Positions 5,544 through 11,402 of a DNA stretch of 11,402 bases are shown one piece after another (within the stretch, counting starts at the first letter, position 1; every line of letters starts with the position of its first letter). The notes under the pieces are model-generated. The model was not told the DNA's origin. It was given only the letters and a program-made list of their open reading frames with translations, and made no database searches. The position numbers were made by a program, and so were the translations under genes. Location of the stretch: positions 1 through 11,402 of the forward strand of contig JAKONM010000014.1 in the NCBI GenBank assembly GCA_022701925.1, in the 5' to 3' direction. Source of the DNA: Microbacteriaceae bacterium. Lineage in GTDB: Bacteria > Actinomycetota > Actinomycetes > Actinomycetales > Microbacteriaceae.

Positions 5544-7146
5544 CGTGCTTCCTCTTCTCGTCGGTGGAGGGCGTCCGCGGGGCCGCCGGGGCCGCGCTCT
5601 GTTCAGGGAGGGCTCCTGCGGGAGCGTCGGGCGCCGCGGCCCGCGCCGCGGCGGCCCGTGCGGGCGGGTGCGCCCGGGTGGTGGCGACGGCATCCCGCCA
5701 CCCGCCGACCAGCTGGTCGCGCCAGGCCGAGCCCATCAGCGGCTCGAAGACCCGGTCGATGCGCCGGGTCGCCGCGGGGCCGCCGGCCGCGTCCCACAGC
5801 CCGGCGCCGGCTCCGGCGACCTGCGCGACGCCGAGCGCCGTGCGCTCCAGCCCGCGGGGGCGCTCGACCGGGACGCCCAGGACGTCCGCCTGGAACTGGC
5901 ACAGGAAGTCGTTGCGGGCCGCGCCGCCGTCGACCCGCAGCATCGGGATGGAGACCCCGCCCGCCGCCAGCGCGTCGACGTTGTCGAGCGTCTGGTAGGC
6001 CATGGCCTCCAGCGCGGCCCGCACGATGTGGGCCTTGTCCGTCTCGAGCGTGATGCCGACGATGGCCGCGCGTGCGTCCCGGTCCCAGTGCGGGTCGCAC
6101 AGGCCGGCGAAGCCGGGCACGAAGTACACGCCGCCGGTGTCGGCGACGCTCTCGGCGATGTCGCCGCTCAGCGCCTCCGCGTCGGCGATGCCCATGCGGT
6201 CCCGCAGCCAGTGCAGGGTCTGCCCCGCGTGGAACACGACGCCCTCGTACTCGTAGGCGGTGCCGCCCGCCAGCTGCCAGGCGACCGACGACGTGGTGCC
6301 GGGCACCGGCTGCGCCCGGTCGCCCGCGTTGACCACCAGCACCCCGGCGGTGCCGAAGGTGTTCTTGGCGTCGCCGGGCGTCGTGCAGGCCTGGCCGTAC
6401 AGGCCGGCCTGCTGGTCGGCGAGCACCCCGTTGACCGGCGGCCGCGACGGCAGCAGCCCGGCGTCGACCCGCCCGAACTCGGCGTCCGAGGGCACGATCT
6501 CGGCCATCAGCGACAGCGGGATCCCCAGCACGTCGCACAGCTCGGTGTCCCAGGTGCGCCGCTCCAGGTTCAGCAGCGCGGTGCGGGAGGCGCAGGAGGG
6601 GTCGGTGCGGTGCGCGGTGCCCCCGGTCAGCTTCCAGAGCAGCCAGGTGTCCGGCGTGCCGGCGGCCAGGCGTCCCGCCTCGGCGTCCCGCCGGACGCCG
6701 GGCACGTGCTCCAGCAACCAGGCCAGCTTCCCGGCCGAGAAGTAGGAGTCGTTCCGCAGCCCCGTGCGCTCGCGGATCAGCGGGTCGAGCCCCTGCTCCG
6801 ACCAGCCGCGCACGATGTCGTCGGTCTGCTTCGAGAGCCACATCACCGCGTCGTGCACCGGCGCGCCGGTCGCCCGGTCCCACACCATCACGGTCTCGCG
6901 GTGGCTGGTGACCCCGACCGAGGCGACGTCGGACCCGTCGGACCCCGCGGCGCCGAGCGCGCCGGCGATGCACTCGACGACGATCTGCCACAGGTGCTCC
7001 GGGTCGAACTCGACCCAGCCCGGGCGGGGGAACTTCGGCGCCATGGGCCGGGAGAACGACCCGCTGACGTCGCCGTCGGCGGCGACGAGCATCGCGCGCA
7101 CGCTGCTGGAGCCCGCGTCGATCGCGAGCACGTAGGGGCCGGGCAC
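5521..7146 (-). CDS. glycerol kinase-like FGGY kinase with Ala/Pro-rich C-terminal tail
   Basis: A 541-aa ATP-dependent kinase closest to glycerol kinase. Residues that bind glycerol in E. coli GlpK are all present at almost the same positions: Asp10, Arg83-Glu84 (SHRET), Tyr135 (SYFS) and Asp244-Gln245 (ADQQAGLYG). The ATPase signature regions NTFGTAG (262-268), CDPHWDRDA and RVDGGAARNDFLCQ follow. Glycerol is therefore a likely substrate, although SHRET instead of NQRET and other changes leave room for another polyol. The last 50 residues (492-541) are an Ala/Pro-rich stretch ending in a charged segment, beyond the usual 500-aa length, and their codons run 23 nt into the aldolase gene. Start: GTG at 7146, one base after the stop of the glycerol-3-phosphate dehydrogenase gene, so the two are coupled. 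The product would feed that dehydrogenase. Confidence 0.92.
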   Translation of the reverse strand: MPGPYVLAIDAGSSSVRAMLVAADGDVSGSFSRPMAPKFPRPGWVEFDPEHLWQIVVECIAGALGAAGSDGSDVASVGVTSHRETVMVWDRATGAPVHDAVMWLSKQTDDIVRGWSEQGLDPLIRERTGLRNDSYFSAGKLAWLLEHVPGVRRDAEAGRLAAGTPDTWLLWKLTGGTAHRTDPSCASRTALLNLERRTWDTELCDVLGIPLSLMAEIVPSDAEFGRVDAGLLPSRPPVNGVLADQQAGLYGQACTTPGDAKNTFGTAGVLVVNAGDRAQPVPGTTSSVAWQLAGGTAYEYEGVVFHAGQTLHWLRDRMGIADAEALSGDIAESVADTGGVYFVPGFAGLCDPHWDRDARAAIVGITLETDKAHIVRAALEAMAYQTLDNVDALAAGGVSIPMLRVDGGAARNDFLCQFQADVLGVPVERPRGLERTALGVAQVAGAGAGLWDAAGGPAATRRIDRVFEPLMGSAWRDQLVGGWRDAVATTRAHPPARAAAARAAAPDAPAGALPEQSAAPAAPRTPSTDEKRKHDEQLTLR

Positions 7147-7147
7147 G

Positions 7148-8806
7148 TCAGGCCCCGACCCGCTCCGCGCGCGCGGCGACGGGCGCCGGCACGGCCAGGT
7201 GGCCGAGCCACCGCCGGTAGTCCTCGATCGACGCCTGTCGCTGCCCCGCGTCCCAGCCGAGCCGGTCCGCCATCACGTCCGCGACCGCGTCGACCGCGTC
7301 CAGGCCGTGGCCCGGCTCGAAGGCCAGCAGGGTGCGGCGGGCGAAGACGTCCGCCACGGTCAGCGCGAACTCGGTGTCGACGACGAACGCGACCTCGGCC
7401 GCGATCAGGGGCGCGGAGTCGGACAGCCGACGGGCCAGGTCGGGCTCCGCCTGCTGCAGCTGCACGATCGACTCGGCGCGCGTGCCGTACAGGTCCACGA
7501 GGCGCTCGGCCACGTCGCGGTCCAGCGGCGCCGTCGCGACGAAGTCGCGGGCGAACGCCTCCAGGTCCGCGGCGCGGGCGCCGGGGAACGCCAGGTCGCG
7601 GGTCGGGGAGGCCGTCACCCTCCGGCCCAGGCGCTTCTGCACCAGGTCGACCGCGTCCTCCGCCAGCTGGCGGTAGGTCGTCAGCTTGCCGCTGATCGCC
7701 GAGATCAGGTTCGTGCGGCCCTCCTTGCCGTGGTCGTGCAGGATGTGGCTGCGCGGCACGCGCCACTCCGGCACCCCCGGGCGGTGCGGCAGCGGGCGCA
7801 CGCCGCTGTACGTGTACAGCACGTCGGCCTCGGTGAGGTGCGCACCCGGGACGAGGGTGTTGACCTCCTTGAGCAGGTACTCCACCTCCTCGGCCTCGGC
7901 GCGCGCCTCGTCCGGGTCGTCCTCGAACTTCGAGTCGGTGCAGCCGATCAGGAAGCGGCCCATCCACGGGATCACCAGCACCAGGCGCTGGTCGGCCTGC
8001 GACTCGTAGTAGACGACGTCCTTCGGCGCGCCGGGGAAGGCGTCGACGATCACGTGCGTGCCCTTCGCGCCGCCGATGTGGCGCTGCTCGCCCGGCCGCA
8101 CGGTGCCGCCGTTGGGGTTGCCCAGCACCCAGTCGACCCACGGGCCTGCCGCGTTGACCACGACCTTCGCGGGCAGCGTGCGCTCCTCGCCGTCCTGCGT
8201 GCGCACGGTCACCCCGGTCACGCGGCCGTTCGCGACCGGCATCCCGGTCGCCGCGGTGTGGGTCAGGATGCGGGCGCCGTCCGCGGCCGCGCCGACGGCC
8301 AGCTCGACGCACAGCCGCTCCGCGTACTCCAGCTGGCCGTCCGTGAACATCGCCGAACCCGACAGGCCGTCGCGCTCGATGCCGGGGAACCGGCGCTCGA
8401 TCGCGCGCCGGTTCAGGATGCGGTGCCACGGCGACTGCTTGTCGAACGACAGCACGTCGTAGCCGATCATCCCGATGCGGATCATCCACGGCGGGCGCTT
8501 GTTCTTCGCGAAGAAGGGCATGAGCAGCCGCACCGGCTTCACCAGGTGGGGAGCCAGGCGGAAGAGGCGCTCGCGCTCCTTCAGCGACTCCCGCACCAGC
8601 GGGATCTCCCCGTGCTCCAGGTAGCGCAGCCCGCCGTGGACCAGGCGGCCCGACCACGCGGAGACCCCGCTGCACAGGTCGTCCTTCTCGACGACCGCGA
8701 CGCGGAGGCCCCGCGCCGCGGCGTCCCGGGCGATGCCGAGACCGTTGATCCCGGCGCCGATGACGACCAGGTCGTACGCCGGCTCCGCGGCGGGGATGCT
8801 GCTCAT
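7148..8806 (-). CDS. glpD: FAD-dependent glycerol-3-phosphate dehydrogenase (GlpD family)
   Basis: A 552-aa flavoprotein that oxidises sn-glycerol-3-phosphate to dihydroxyacetone phosphate, passing electrons to quinone at the membrane. Seen: the FAD-binding GAGINGLG (17-24) with a Glu-ending beta strand (AVVEKDDL), the family motif SGRLVHGGLRYLEHGE, the VVNAAGPWVD segment near the middle, ISGKLTTYR in the last third, and a DAO_C-type C-terminal domain of about 130 residues. Length is normal for bacterial GlpD. Start: ATG at 8806 has AGGAG five nt ahead; GTG at 8812, two codons earlier, abuts the ribosome site and is less likely. It lies between the lipoyl-domain gene and the kinase, an unusual place for glpD. 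Related family members oxidise other polyol phosphates (for example erythritol phosphate in EryB), so the physiological substrate may not be glycerol-3-phosphate. Confidence 0.92.
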   Translation of the reverse strand: MSSIPAAEPAYDLVVIGAGINGLGIARDAAARGLRVAVVEKDDLCSGVSAWSGRLVHGGLRYLEHGEIPLVRESLKERERLFRLAPHLVKPVRLLMPFFAKNKRPPWMIRIGMIGYDVLSFDKQSPWHRILNRRAIERRFPGIERDGLSGSAMFTDGQLEYAERLCVELAVGAAADGARILTHTAATGMPVANGRVTGVTVRTQDGEERTLPAKVVVNAAGPWVDWVLGNPNGGTVRPGEQRHIGGAKGTHVIVDAFPGAPKDVVYYESQADQRLVLVIPWMGRFLIGCTDSKFEDDPDEARAEAEEVEYLLKEVNTLVPGAHLTEADVLYTYSGVRPLPHRPGVPEWRVPRSHILHDHGKEGRTNLISAISGKLTTYRQLAEDAVDLVQKRLGRRVTASPTRDLAFPGARAADLEAFARDFVATAPLDRDVAERLVDLYGTRAESIVQLQQAEPDLARRLSDSAPLIAAEVAFVVDTEFALTVADVFARRTLLAFEPGHGLDAVDAVADVMADRLGWDAGQRQASIEDYRRWLGHLAVPAPVAARAERVGA

Positions 8807-8846
8807 GCTCACTCCTTCGTGATGACGCGCCGGGGGATCGGCGGGG

Positions 8847-9089
8847 TCAGTCCTCTTCGATGACGGCGACCAGGGTGCGCACCTCGACGGTGTCGCCCTC
8901 CTGGACGAGGATCTCCGTGAGGGTCCCGGTCGCCGGCGACTCGAGCACCTCCTCGACCTTCTCGGCCTCCACGTCGGCCAGGGCCTCGTCCTCCTCGACG
9001 TGGTCGCCGACGGCCTTCAGCCACTGGCTGATGGTGCCCTCGCTCATGCCCATGCCCCACTGGGGCAGCAGGACCTCGACTCGTGCCAT
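8847..9089 (-). CDS. stand-alone lipoyl-domain carrier protein (separate part of E2)
   Basis: An 80-aa protein consisting of exactly one biotinyl/lipoyl domain. Seen: the start VEVLLPQWGMGMSEGTI (4-20), VGDHVEEDEALADVEAEK with the presumptive lipoylated Lys44 in the hairpin turn, a second half ESPATGTLTEILVQEGDTVEV, and the end VIEED. EAEKV fits lipoylation; biotin acceptors usually have AMKM. There is no linker, subunit-binding domain or catalytic domain after it; the stop is at 8847. Start: the ATG at 9089 has AAGGAG at good spacing. It is third in the operon, directly after E1-beta, where a full-length E2 gene would be expected. It should carry the acyl group from E1 to the separate E2 catalytic domain at 3982-4668. 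A GcvH-type glycine cleavage role is unlikely, since GcvH is longer (about 125 aa) and has different flanks. Confidence 0.93.
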   Translation of the reverse strand: MARVEVLLPQWGMGMSEGTISQWLKAVGDHVEEDEALADVEAEKVEEVLESPATGTLTEILVQEGDTVEVRTLVAVIEED

Positions 9090-9134
9090 CTCGGGTCTCC
9101 TTCTTCTCGGTCGTTCTCTTCGGGTGGGGGAGGG

Positions 9135-10151
9135 TCAGGCGCGCTGCGCGACGCCGACGGTGCGGCGGATCGCGGCGGCGATCTTCACGCGGTCCGGGTA
9201 CATCTGCTTCTCGAGCGCCGGGCTGAAGGGGATCTGCATGTCCGGGGCGGTGATGCGGGCGATGGGCGCCTTCAAGGAGTCGAAGACCTCCTCCGCGACC
9301 ATCGCGCTGATCTCCGCGGCGGCGCCGCACGTGCGGTGGGCGGGCTCGGCGATCACCAGGCGGCCGGTCTTGGCGACCGACTTCAGGATCGCCTCCTTGT
9401 CGAGCGGCACCAGGGTGCGGGGATCGATGACCTCGACCGACACGCCCTCCTCCTCCGCCAGCGTCCTCGCCGCCGCCAGGGCCTCCGGCACGCTGCTCGA
9501 GATGGCGACGACGGTGACGTCGGTGCCCTCCTGCACGGTGCGCGCGACGCCCAGCGGGGTCCAGAACTCCTCCTCGGACACGTCCTCCTTGCTGCCCCAG
9601 AGCAGGCAGGCCTCGAAGATCAGCACGGGGTCGTCGCTGTCGACGGCGCTGCGCAGCAGGCCCTTCGCGTCGCTGGGCGAGGCCGGGGCGACGATCTTCA
9701 GGCCGGGCACGTTCATGAACATCGGGTAGGGGCGGTCGCTGTGGTGGGCGCCGGTGTTCAGGCCGTAGAACATCGCCGAGCGGAACACCACGGGCATCGA
9801 GGCCTGGCCGCCGAACATGTAGCGGTTCTTCGCCACCTGGTTCACCAGCTGGTCCATCGCCATGTAGAGGAACGACGAGTAGGAGAGGTCGACGATCGGG
9901 CGCAGGCCCGTCATCGCGGCCCCGGCGGCGGCGCCGACGATGCCCTCCTCCGAGATCGGCGTGTTCCGGATGCGGTTGCGGCCGTACTTCTGCGTGAAGT
10001 CGCCCTCGCTGGCGCGGGACTTGCCGCTGCCGCCGGTGGTGCCGTAGACGTTCGCCTCGACGTCCTCGCCGATGATGATGACGCGCTCGTCGGCGTCCAT
10101 GGCCTCGCGCTGCGCGGCGCCGATCGCGCCGAGGTAGCTCATGACGCTCAT
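9135..10151 (-). CDS. TPP-dependent dehydrogenase E1 component, beta subunit (acetoin/pyruvate dehydrogenase type)
   Basis: A 338-aa beta subunit of an alpha2beta2 E1 that, with the alpha subunit, binds thiamine diphosphate, decarboxylates a 2-oxoacid or cleaves acetoin, and reductively acylates lipoyl-lysine. Seen: VIIIGEDV near 25-31, NTPISEEGIVGAAAGAAMTGLRP with Glu68 of the cofactor site (63-84), the FRSAMFYGLNTGAHHS region with His136-His137 (123-138), PGLKIVAPASPSDAKGLL (149 on), and a C-terminal transketolase domain with VEVIDPRTLVPLD, the usual order. Length is normal. It resembles AcoB/PdhB; the sequence alone does not separate pyruvate, branched-chain and acetoin types. Start: ATG at 10151, 7 nt after GGAGGAGG, overlaps the alpha-subunit stop by 4 nt (ATGA); an ATG at 10142 is a weaker alternative. 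Confidence 0.95.
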   Translation of the reverse strand: MSVMSYLGAIGAAQREAMDADERVIIIGEDVEANVYGTTGGSGKSRASEGDFTQKYGRNRIRNTPISEEGIVGAAAGAAMTGLRPIVDLSYSSFLYMAMDQLVNQVAKNRYMFGGQASMPVVFRSAMFYGLNTGAHHSDRPYPMFMNVPGLKIVAPASPSDAKGLLRSAVDSDDPVLIFEACLLWGSKEDVSEEEFWTPLGVARTVQEGTDVTVVAISSSVPEALAAARTLAEEEGVSVEVIDPRTLVPLDKEAILKSVAKTGRLVIAEPAHRTCGAAAEISAMVAEEVFDSLKAPIARITAPDMQIPFSPALEKQMYPDRVKIAAAIRRTVGVAQRA

Positions 10152-11185
10152 GCGGGCACCTCCTCCTTCTGCTCGAATGCGGCCCGCTCCTGCCGGGAGA
10201 GGGTCTCGACGTACGTGGTGTCGGTGAAGAGGTCGTCGAAGGCGACCGACTTCTCGGGGAACGGGCTGGCGTCGCTGAAGGCGACGGCCTCGTCGACCTC
10301 GCGCAGGACGTCCGCGTCGAGGGCGTCCAGCTCCTCGGCCGTGAAGCCGTGGTCCGCGATCAGCGCCTCGCGGAACTGCACGATCGGGTCGCGCGACAGC
10401 CACTCCGCCTTCTCCTCCGCGTTGCGGTAGTCGACGGAGAGCCGCAGGCCCTCGGAGTGCTCGTTGTAGCGGTAGGTGACGACCTCGATCAGCGTCGGGC
10501 CCTCGCCGGCGCGCGCCCGGTCGACCGCGGACTTCACCGCGTCGTGGACCGCGAAGAAGTCCTGCCCGTTCTCGATCCGCACCCCGGGGATGCCGAATCC
10601 GGCGGCCCGGTCGGCGATCACGCCGGAGGTGACGGTGTGCGCGGGCGTGGAGAGCGCGTACTGGTTGTTCTCGCAGAGGAAGATCATCGGCAGGTTCCAG
10701 ACGCCCGCCATGTTCATCGACTCGTAGAGCACGCCCTGGTTCGCGGCGCCGTCGCCGAAGAAGGCCAGCGCGACCGTCGGGCGGCCCAGCACCTTCGACG
10801 ACAGGGCGGCGCCGGTGGCGATGGGGATGCTCGAGCCGACGATGCCGGACTCGCCCAGGCTGCCCACGGCGAAGTCCGCCAGGTGGAGCGAGCCGCCCTT
10901 GCCCTTGCAGACGCCGGCGGCCTTGCCCGTCAGCTCGGCCATCAGCGGGCCGAGCGGCGCGCCCTTGCCGATCGGGTGGCCGTGGCTGCGGTGGTTGCCC
11001 GACATGTAGTCGCCGTCCTGCAGCGCGAACGTCGCGCCGACGACCTGGGCCTCCTGGCCGATGCTCGTGTGCACCGTGCCGGGGATGTGGCCGCGCTTGA
11101 CCATCTTCGAGGCGCGCTCGTCGAACTTGCGGATCCGCAGCATCCGGCGCTGGACCTCGAGCAGCTCATCGTGGGAGAGCGTCAT
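10148..11185 (-). CDS. TPP-dependent dehydrogenase E1 component, alpha subunit (acetoin/pyruvate dehydrogenase type)
   Basis: A 345-aa alpha subunit, first gene of the seven-gene operon. Seen: HRSHGHPIGKG (65-75), KGKGGSLHLAD (94-104), and the thiamine-diphosphate/Mg motif from GDGAANQG (144-151) to CENNQYALST (171-180). The family's phosphorylation-loop-type GHSxxD segment appears as YNEHSEG around His243. It is AcoA/PdhA-like; the best general label is 2-oxoacid or acetoin dehydrogenase E1-alpha. Start: ATG at 11185 has a very strong AAAGGAGG at 11190-11197 four nt away; an in-frame ATG at 11206 lies inside the operator-like element and is rejected. The gene is preceded by a candidate promoter and by a 29-bp element matching the one upstream of the AraM-like gene. 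The stop overlaps the beta-subunit start. Confidence 0.95.
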   Translation of the reverse strand: MTLSHDELLEVQRRMLRIRKFDERASKMVKRGHIPGTVHTSIGQEAQVVGATFALQDGDYMSGNHRSHGHPIGKGAPLGPLMAELTGKAAGVCKGKGGSLHLADFAVGSLGESGIVGSSIPIATGAALSSKVLGRPTVALAFFGDGAANQGVLYESMNMAGVWNLPMIFLCENNQYALSTPAHTVTSGVIADRAAGFGIPGVRIENGQDFFAVHDAVKSAVDRARAGEGPTLIEVVTYRYNEHSEGLRLSVDYRNAEEKAEWLSRDPIVQFREALIADHGFTAEELDALDADVLREVDEAVAFSDASPFPEKSVAFDDLFTDTTYVETLSRQERAAFEQKEEVPA

Positions 11186-11198
11186 CGATCCTCCTTTG

Positions 11199-11227
11199 AT
11201 ATTCATGCAGTAGTGGAATGAGTATTC
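11199..11227. promoter_or_regulatory. operator-like element, copy B (upstream of the E1-alpha operon)
   Basis: On the plus strand ATATTCA, ten bases, GAATG, three bases, ATTC: the same 29-bp layout as 1993-2021, with 16 of 29 positions identical and all conserved blocks in register. The right part is again GAAT-N4-ATTC. It lies between the -10-like box at 11228-11233 and the ribosome site at 11190-11197, a position suited to repression. It also holds two direct TATTCA copies 23 bp apart (11200-11205 and 11223-11228). Confidence 0.6.
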
Positions 11228-11233
11228 AGTGTA
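11228..11233 (-). promoter_or_regulatory. candidate -10 box for the seven-gene operon
   Basis: On the minus strand TACACT directly precedes the operator-like element, parallel to TACGCT at the AraM-like promoter. No convincing -35 hexamer is found 16-18 nt upstream, where the sequence is GC-rich and overlaps a hairpin. Transcription could need an activator, or the true start may differ. Confidence 0.4.
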
Positions 11234-11250
11234 GGGGAAGACGAGGAGGA

Positions 11251-11265
11251 GCGCACCGGGTGCGC
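11251..11265 (-). terminator. hairpin after the M20 peptidase gene (candidate terminator)
   Basis: GCGCAC and GTGCGC pair around a CGG loop, with additional GAGG/CCTC pairing possible outside after mismatches. On the minus strand it begins 16 nt past the peptidase stop and is followed by a pyrimidine-rich run with few Ts. It would separate the peptidase from the seven-gene operon, and it occupies the region where the operon's -35 should be. Confidence 0.45.
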
Positions 11266-11281
11266 GCCCCTCCGCCGGCGA

Positions 11282-11402
11282 TCAGGACAGCCGGGAGACC
11301 ACCTGCTGCACGTAGGGCCAGACCGCCGCGACGGAGCGGTGGTTGACGCTCTCGGCGGGGGAGTGCAGCGCGTGCAGCTCGGTGCCGATCGAGATCACGT
11401 CC
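11282..11402 (-). CDS. M20-family metallopeptidase (PepD-like dipeptidase), C-terminal 39 residues
   Basis: Only the C-terminus is inside the window. The segment IGTELHALHSPAESV followed by a tryptophan-containing helix (VAAVWPYVQQVVSRLS) and a stop resembles the end of aminoacyl-histidine dipeptidase/PepD-type M20 peptidases, where a conserved His-Ser-Pro sits in the dinuclear zinc site. It is on the same strand as the dehydrogenase operon, but a hairpin and a new promoter region follow it, so it is probably a separate unit with an unrelated role. The fragment is short, so the subfamily is tentative. Confidence 0.6.
   Translation of the reverse strand, partial: DVISIGTELHALHSPAESVNHRSVAAVWPYVQQVVSRLS

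Noticed and set aside
5515..7695. 726-aa open frame on the plus strand across the kinase and glpD genes
   Set aside because: Spans two real genes on the other strand and has Arg/Pro-rich filler composition; an artefact of high GC.
7199..8863. 554-aa plus-strand open frame opposite glpD
   Set aside because: No domain pattern, and GlpD motifs in the other strand fully account for the region.
8847..9089. Biotin carboxyl carrier protein reading of the 80-aa domain
   Set aside because: The acceptor-lysine context is EAEKV rather than AMKM, and no carboxylase subunit is nearby while E1 and E2 are.
3982..9089. Split E2 as a frameshift or assembly error
   Set aside because: Three intact genes with conserved motifs and coupled starts lie between the two parts, so a single-base error cannot join them; a rearrangement in the lineage remains conceivable but is not an artefact of reading.
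11186..11206. Upstream ATG at 11206 as the E1-alpha start
   Set aside because: It would translate through the strong AAAGGAGG ribosome site that clearly serves the ATG at 11185.

Overview
The window is very GC-rich (above 70% by eye). Genes are tightly packed, with GTG and TTG starts, ATGA/GTGA stop-start overlaps and Ala/Arg-rich proteins, which fits a high-GC actinobacterium. The genus cannot be called from this sequence. No rRNA, tRNA, CRISPR array, transposase or integrase was seen. It looks like a chromosomal catabolic island.

Layout, left to right. (1) 1-1964, minus strand: an iron-ADH/AraM-like dehydrogenase followed by an FGGY sugar kinase that runs off the left edge. They are coupled by an ATGA overlap and sit behind a good sigma70-type promoter (TTGACG-N17-TACGCT). 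(2) 2097-2822, minus: a lipoyl/octanoyl transferase of the LipL/LplA superfamily. (3) 2924-3883, plus: a SorC-family sugar-responsive regulator with its own promoter and a 14-bp perfect palindrome. (4) 3911-3965: GC-rich hairpins between two convergent units. (5) 3982-11185, minus: a seven-gene operon transcribed as E1-alpha, E1-beta, free lipoyl domain, FAD-dependent glycerol-3-phosphate dehydrogenase, glycerol-kinase-like FGGY kinase, class II ketose-phosphate aldolase, E2 catalytic domain. Gaps are at most 45 nt and three junctions overlap. (6) 11282-11402, minus: the C-terminus of an M20 dipeptidase (PepD-like), ending at a hairpin just before the operon promoter.

The most unusual point is a TPP/lipoate-dependent 2-oxoacid or acetoin-type dehydrogenase complex whose E2 is split. 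An 80-aa stand-alone lipoyl carrier and a 228-aa catalytic-domain-only acyltransferase are encoded about 4 kb apart in the same operon, and no peripheral-subunit-binding domain was found. Between the two halves lies a polyol kinase / FAD polyol-phosphate dehydrogenase / aldolase module. A LipL-like transferase that could load the carrier is encoded nearby. No E3 gene lies in the window.

The dehydrogenase/kinase operon and the seven-gene operon carry a similar 29-bp operator-like element at their promoters, with identical internal spacing, about 9.2 kb apart. This suggests one regulon, plausibly under the SorC regulator. My reading is inference: a SorC-controlled pathway in which a polyol or sugar is phosphorylated, oxidised to a ketose phosphate and cleaved by the aldolase, with a carbonyl product converted to an acyl-CoA by the split complex. 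The substrate cannot be determined from sequence.
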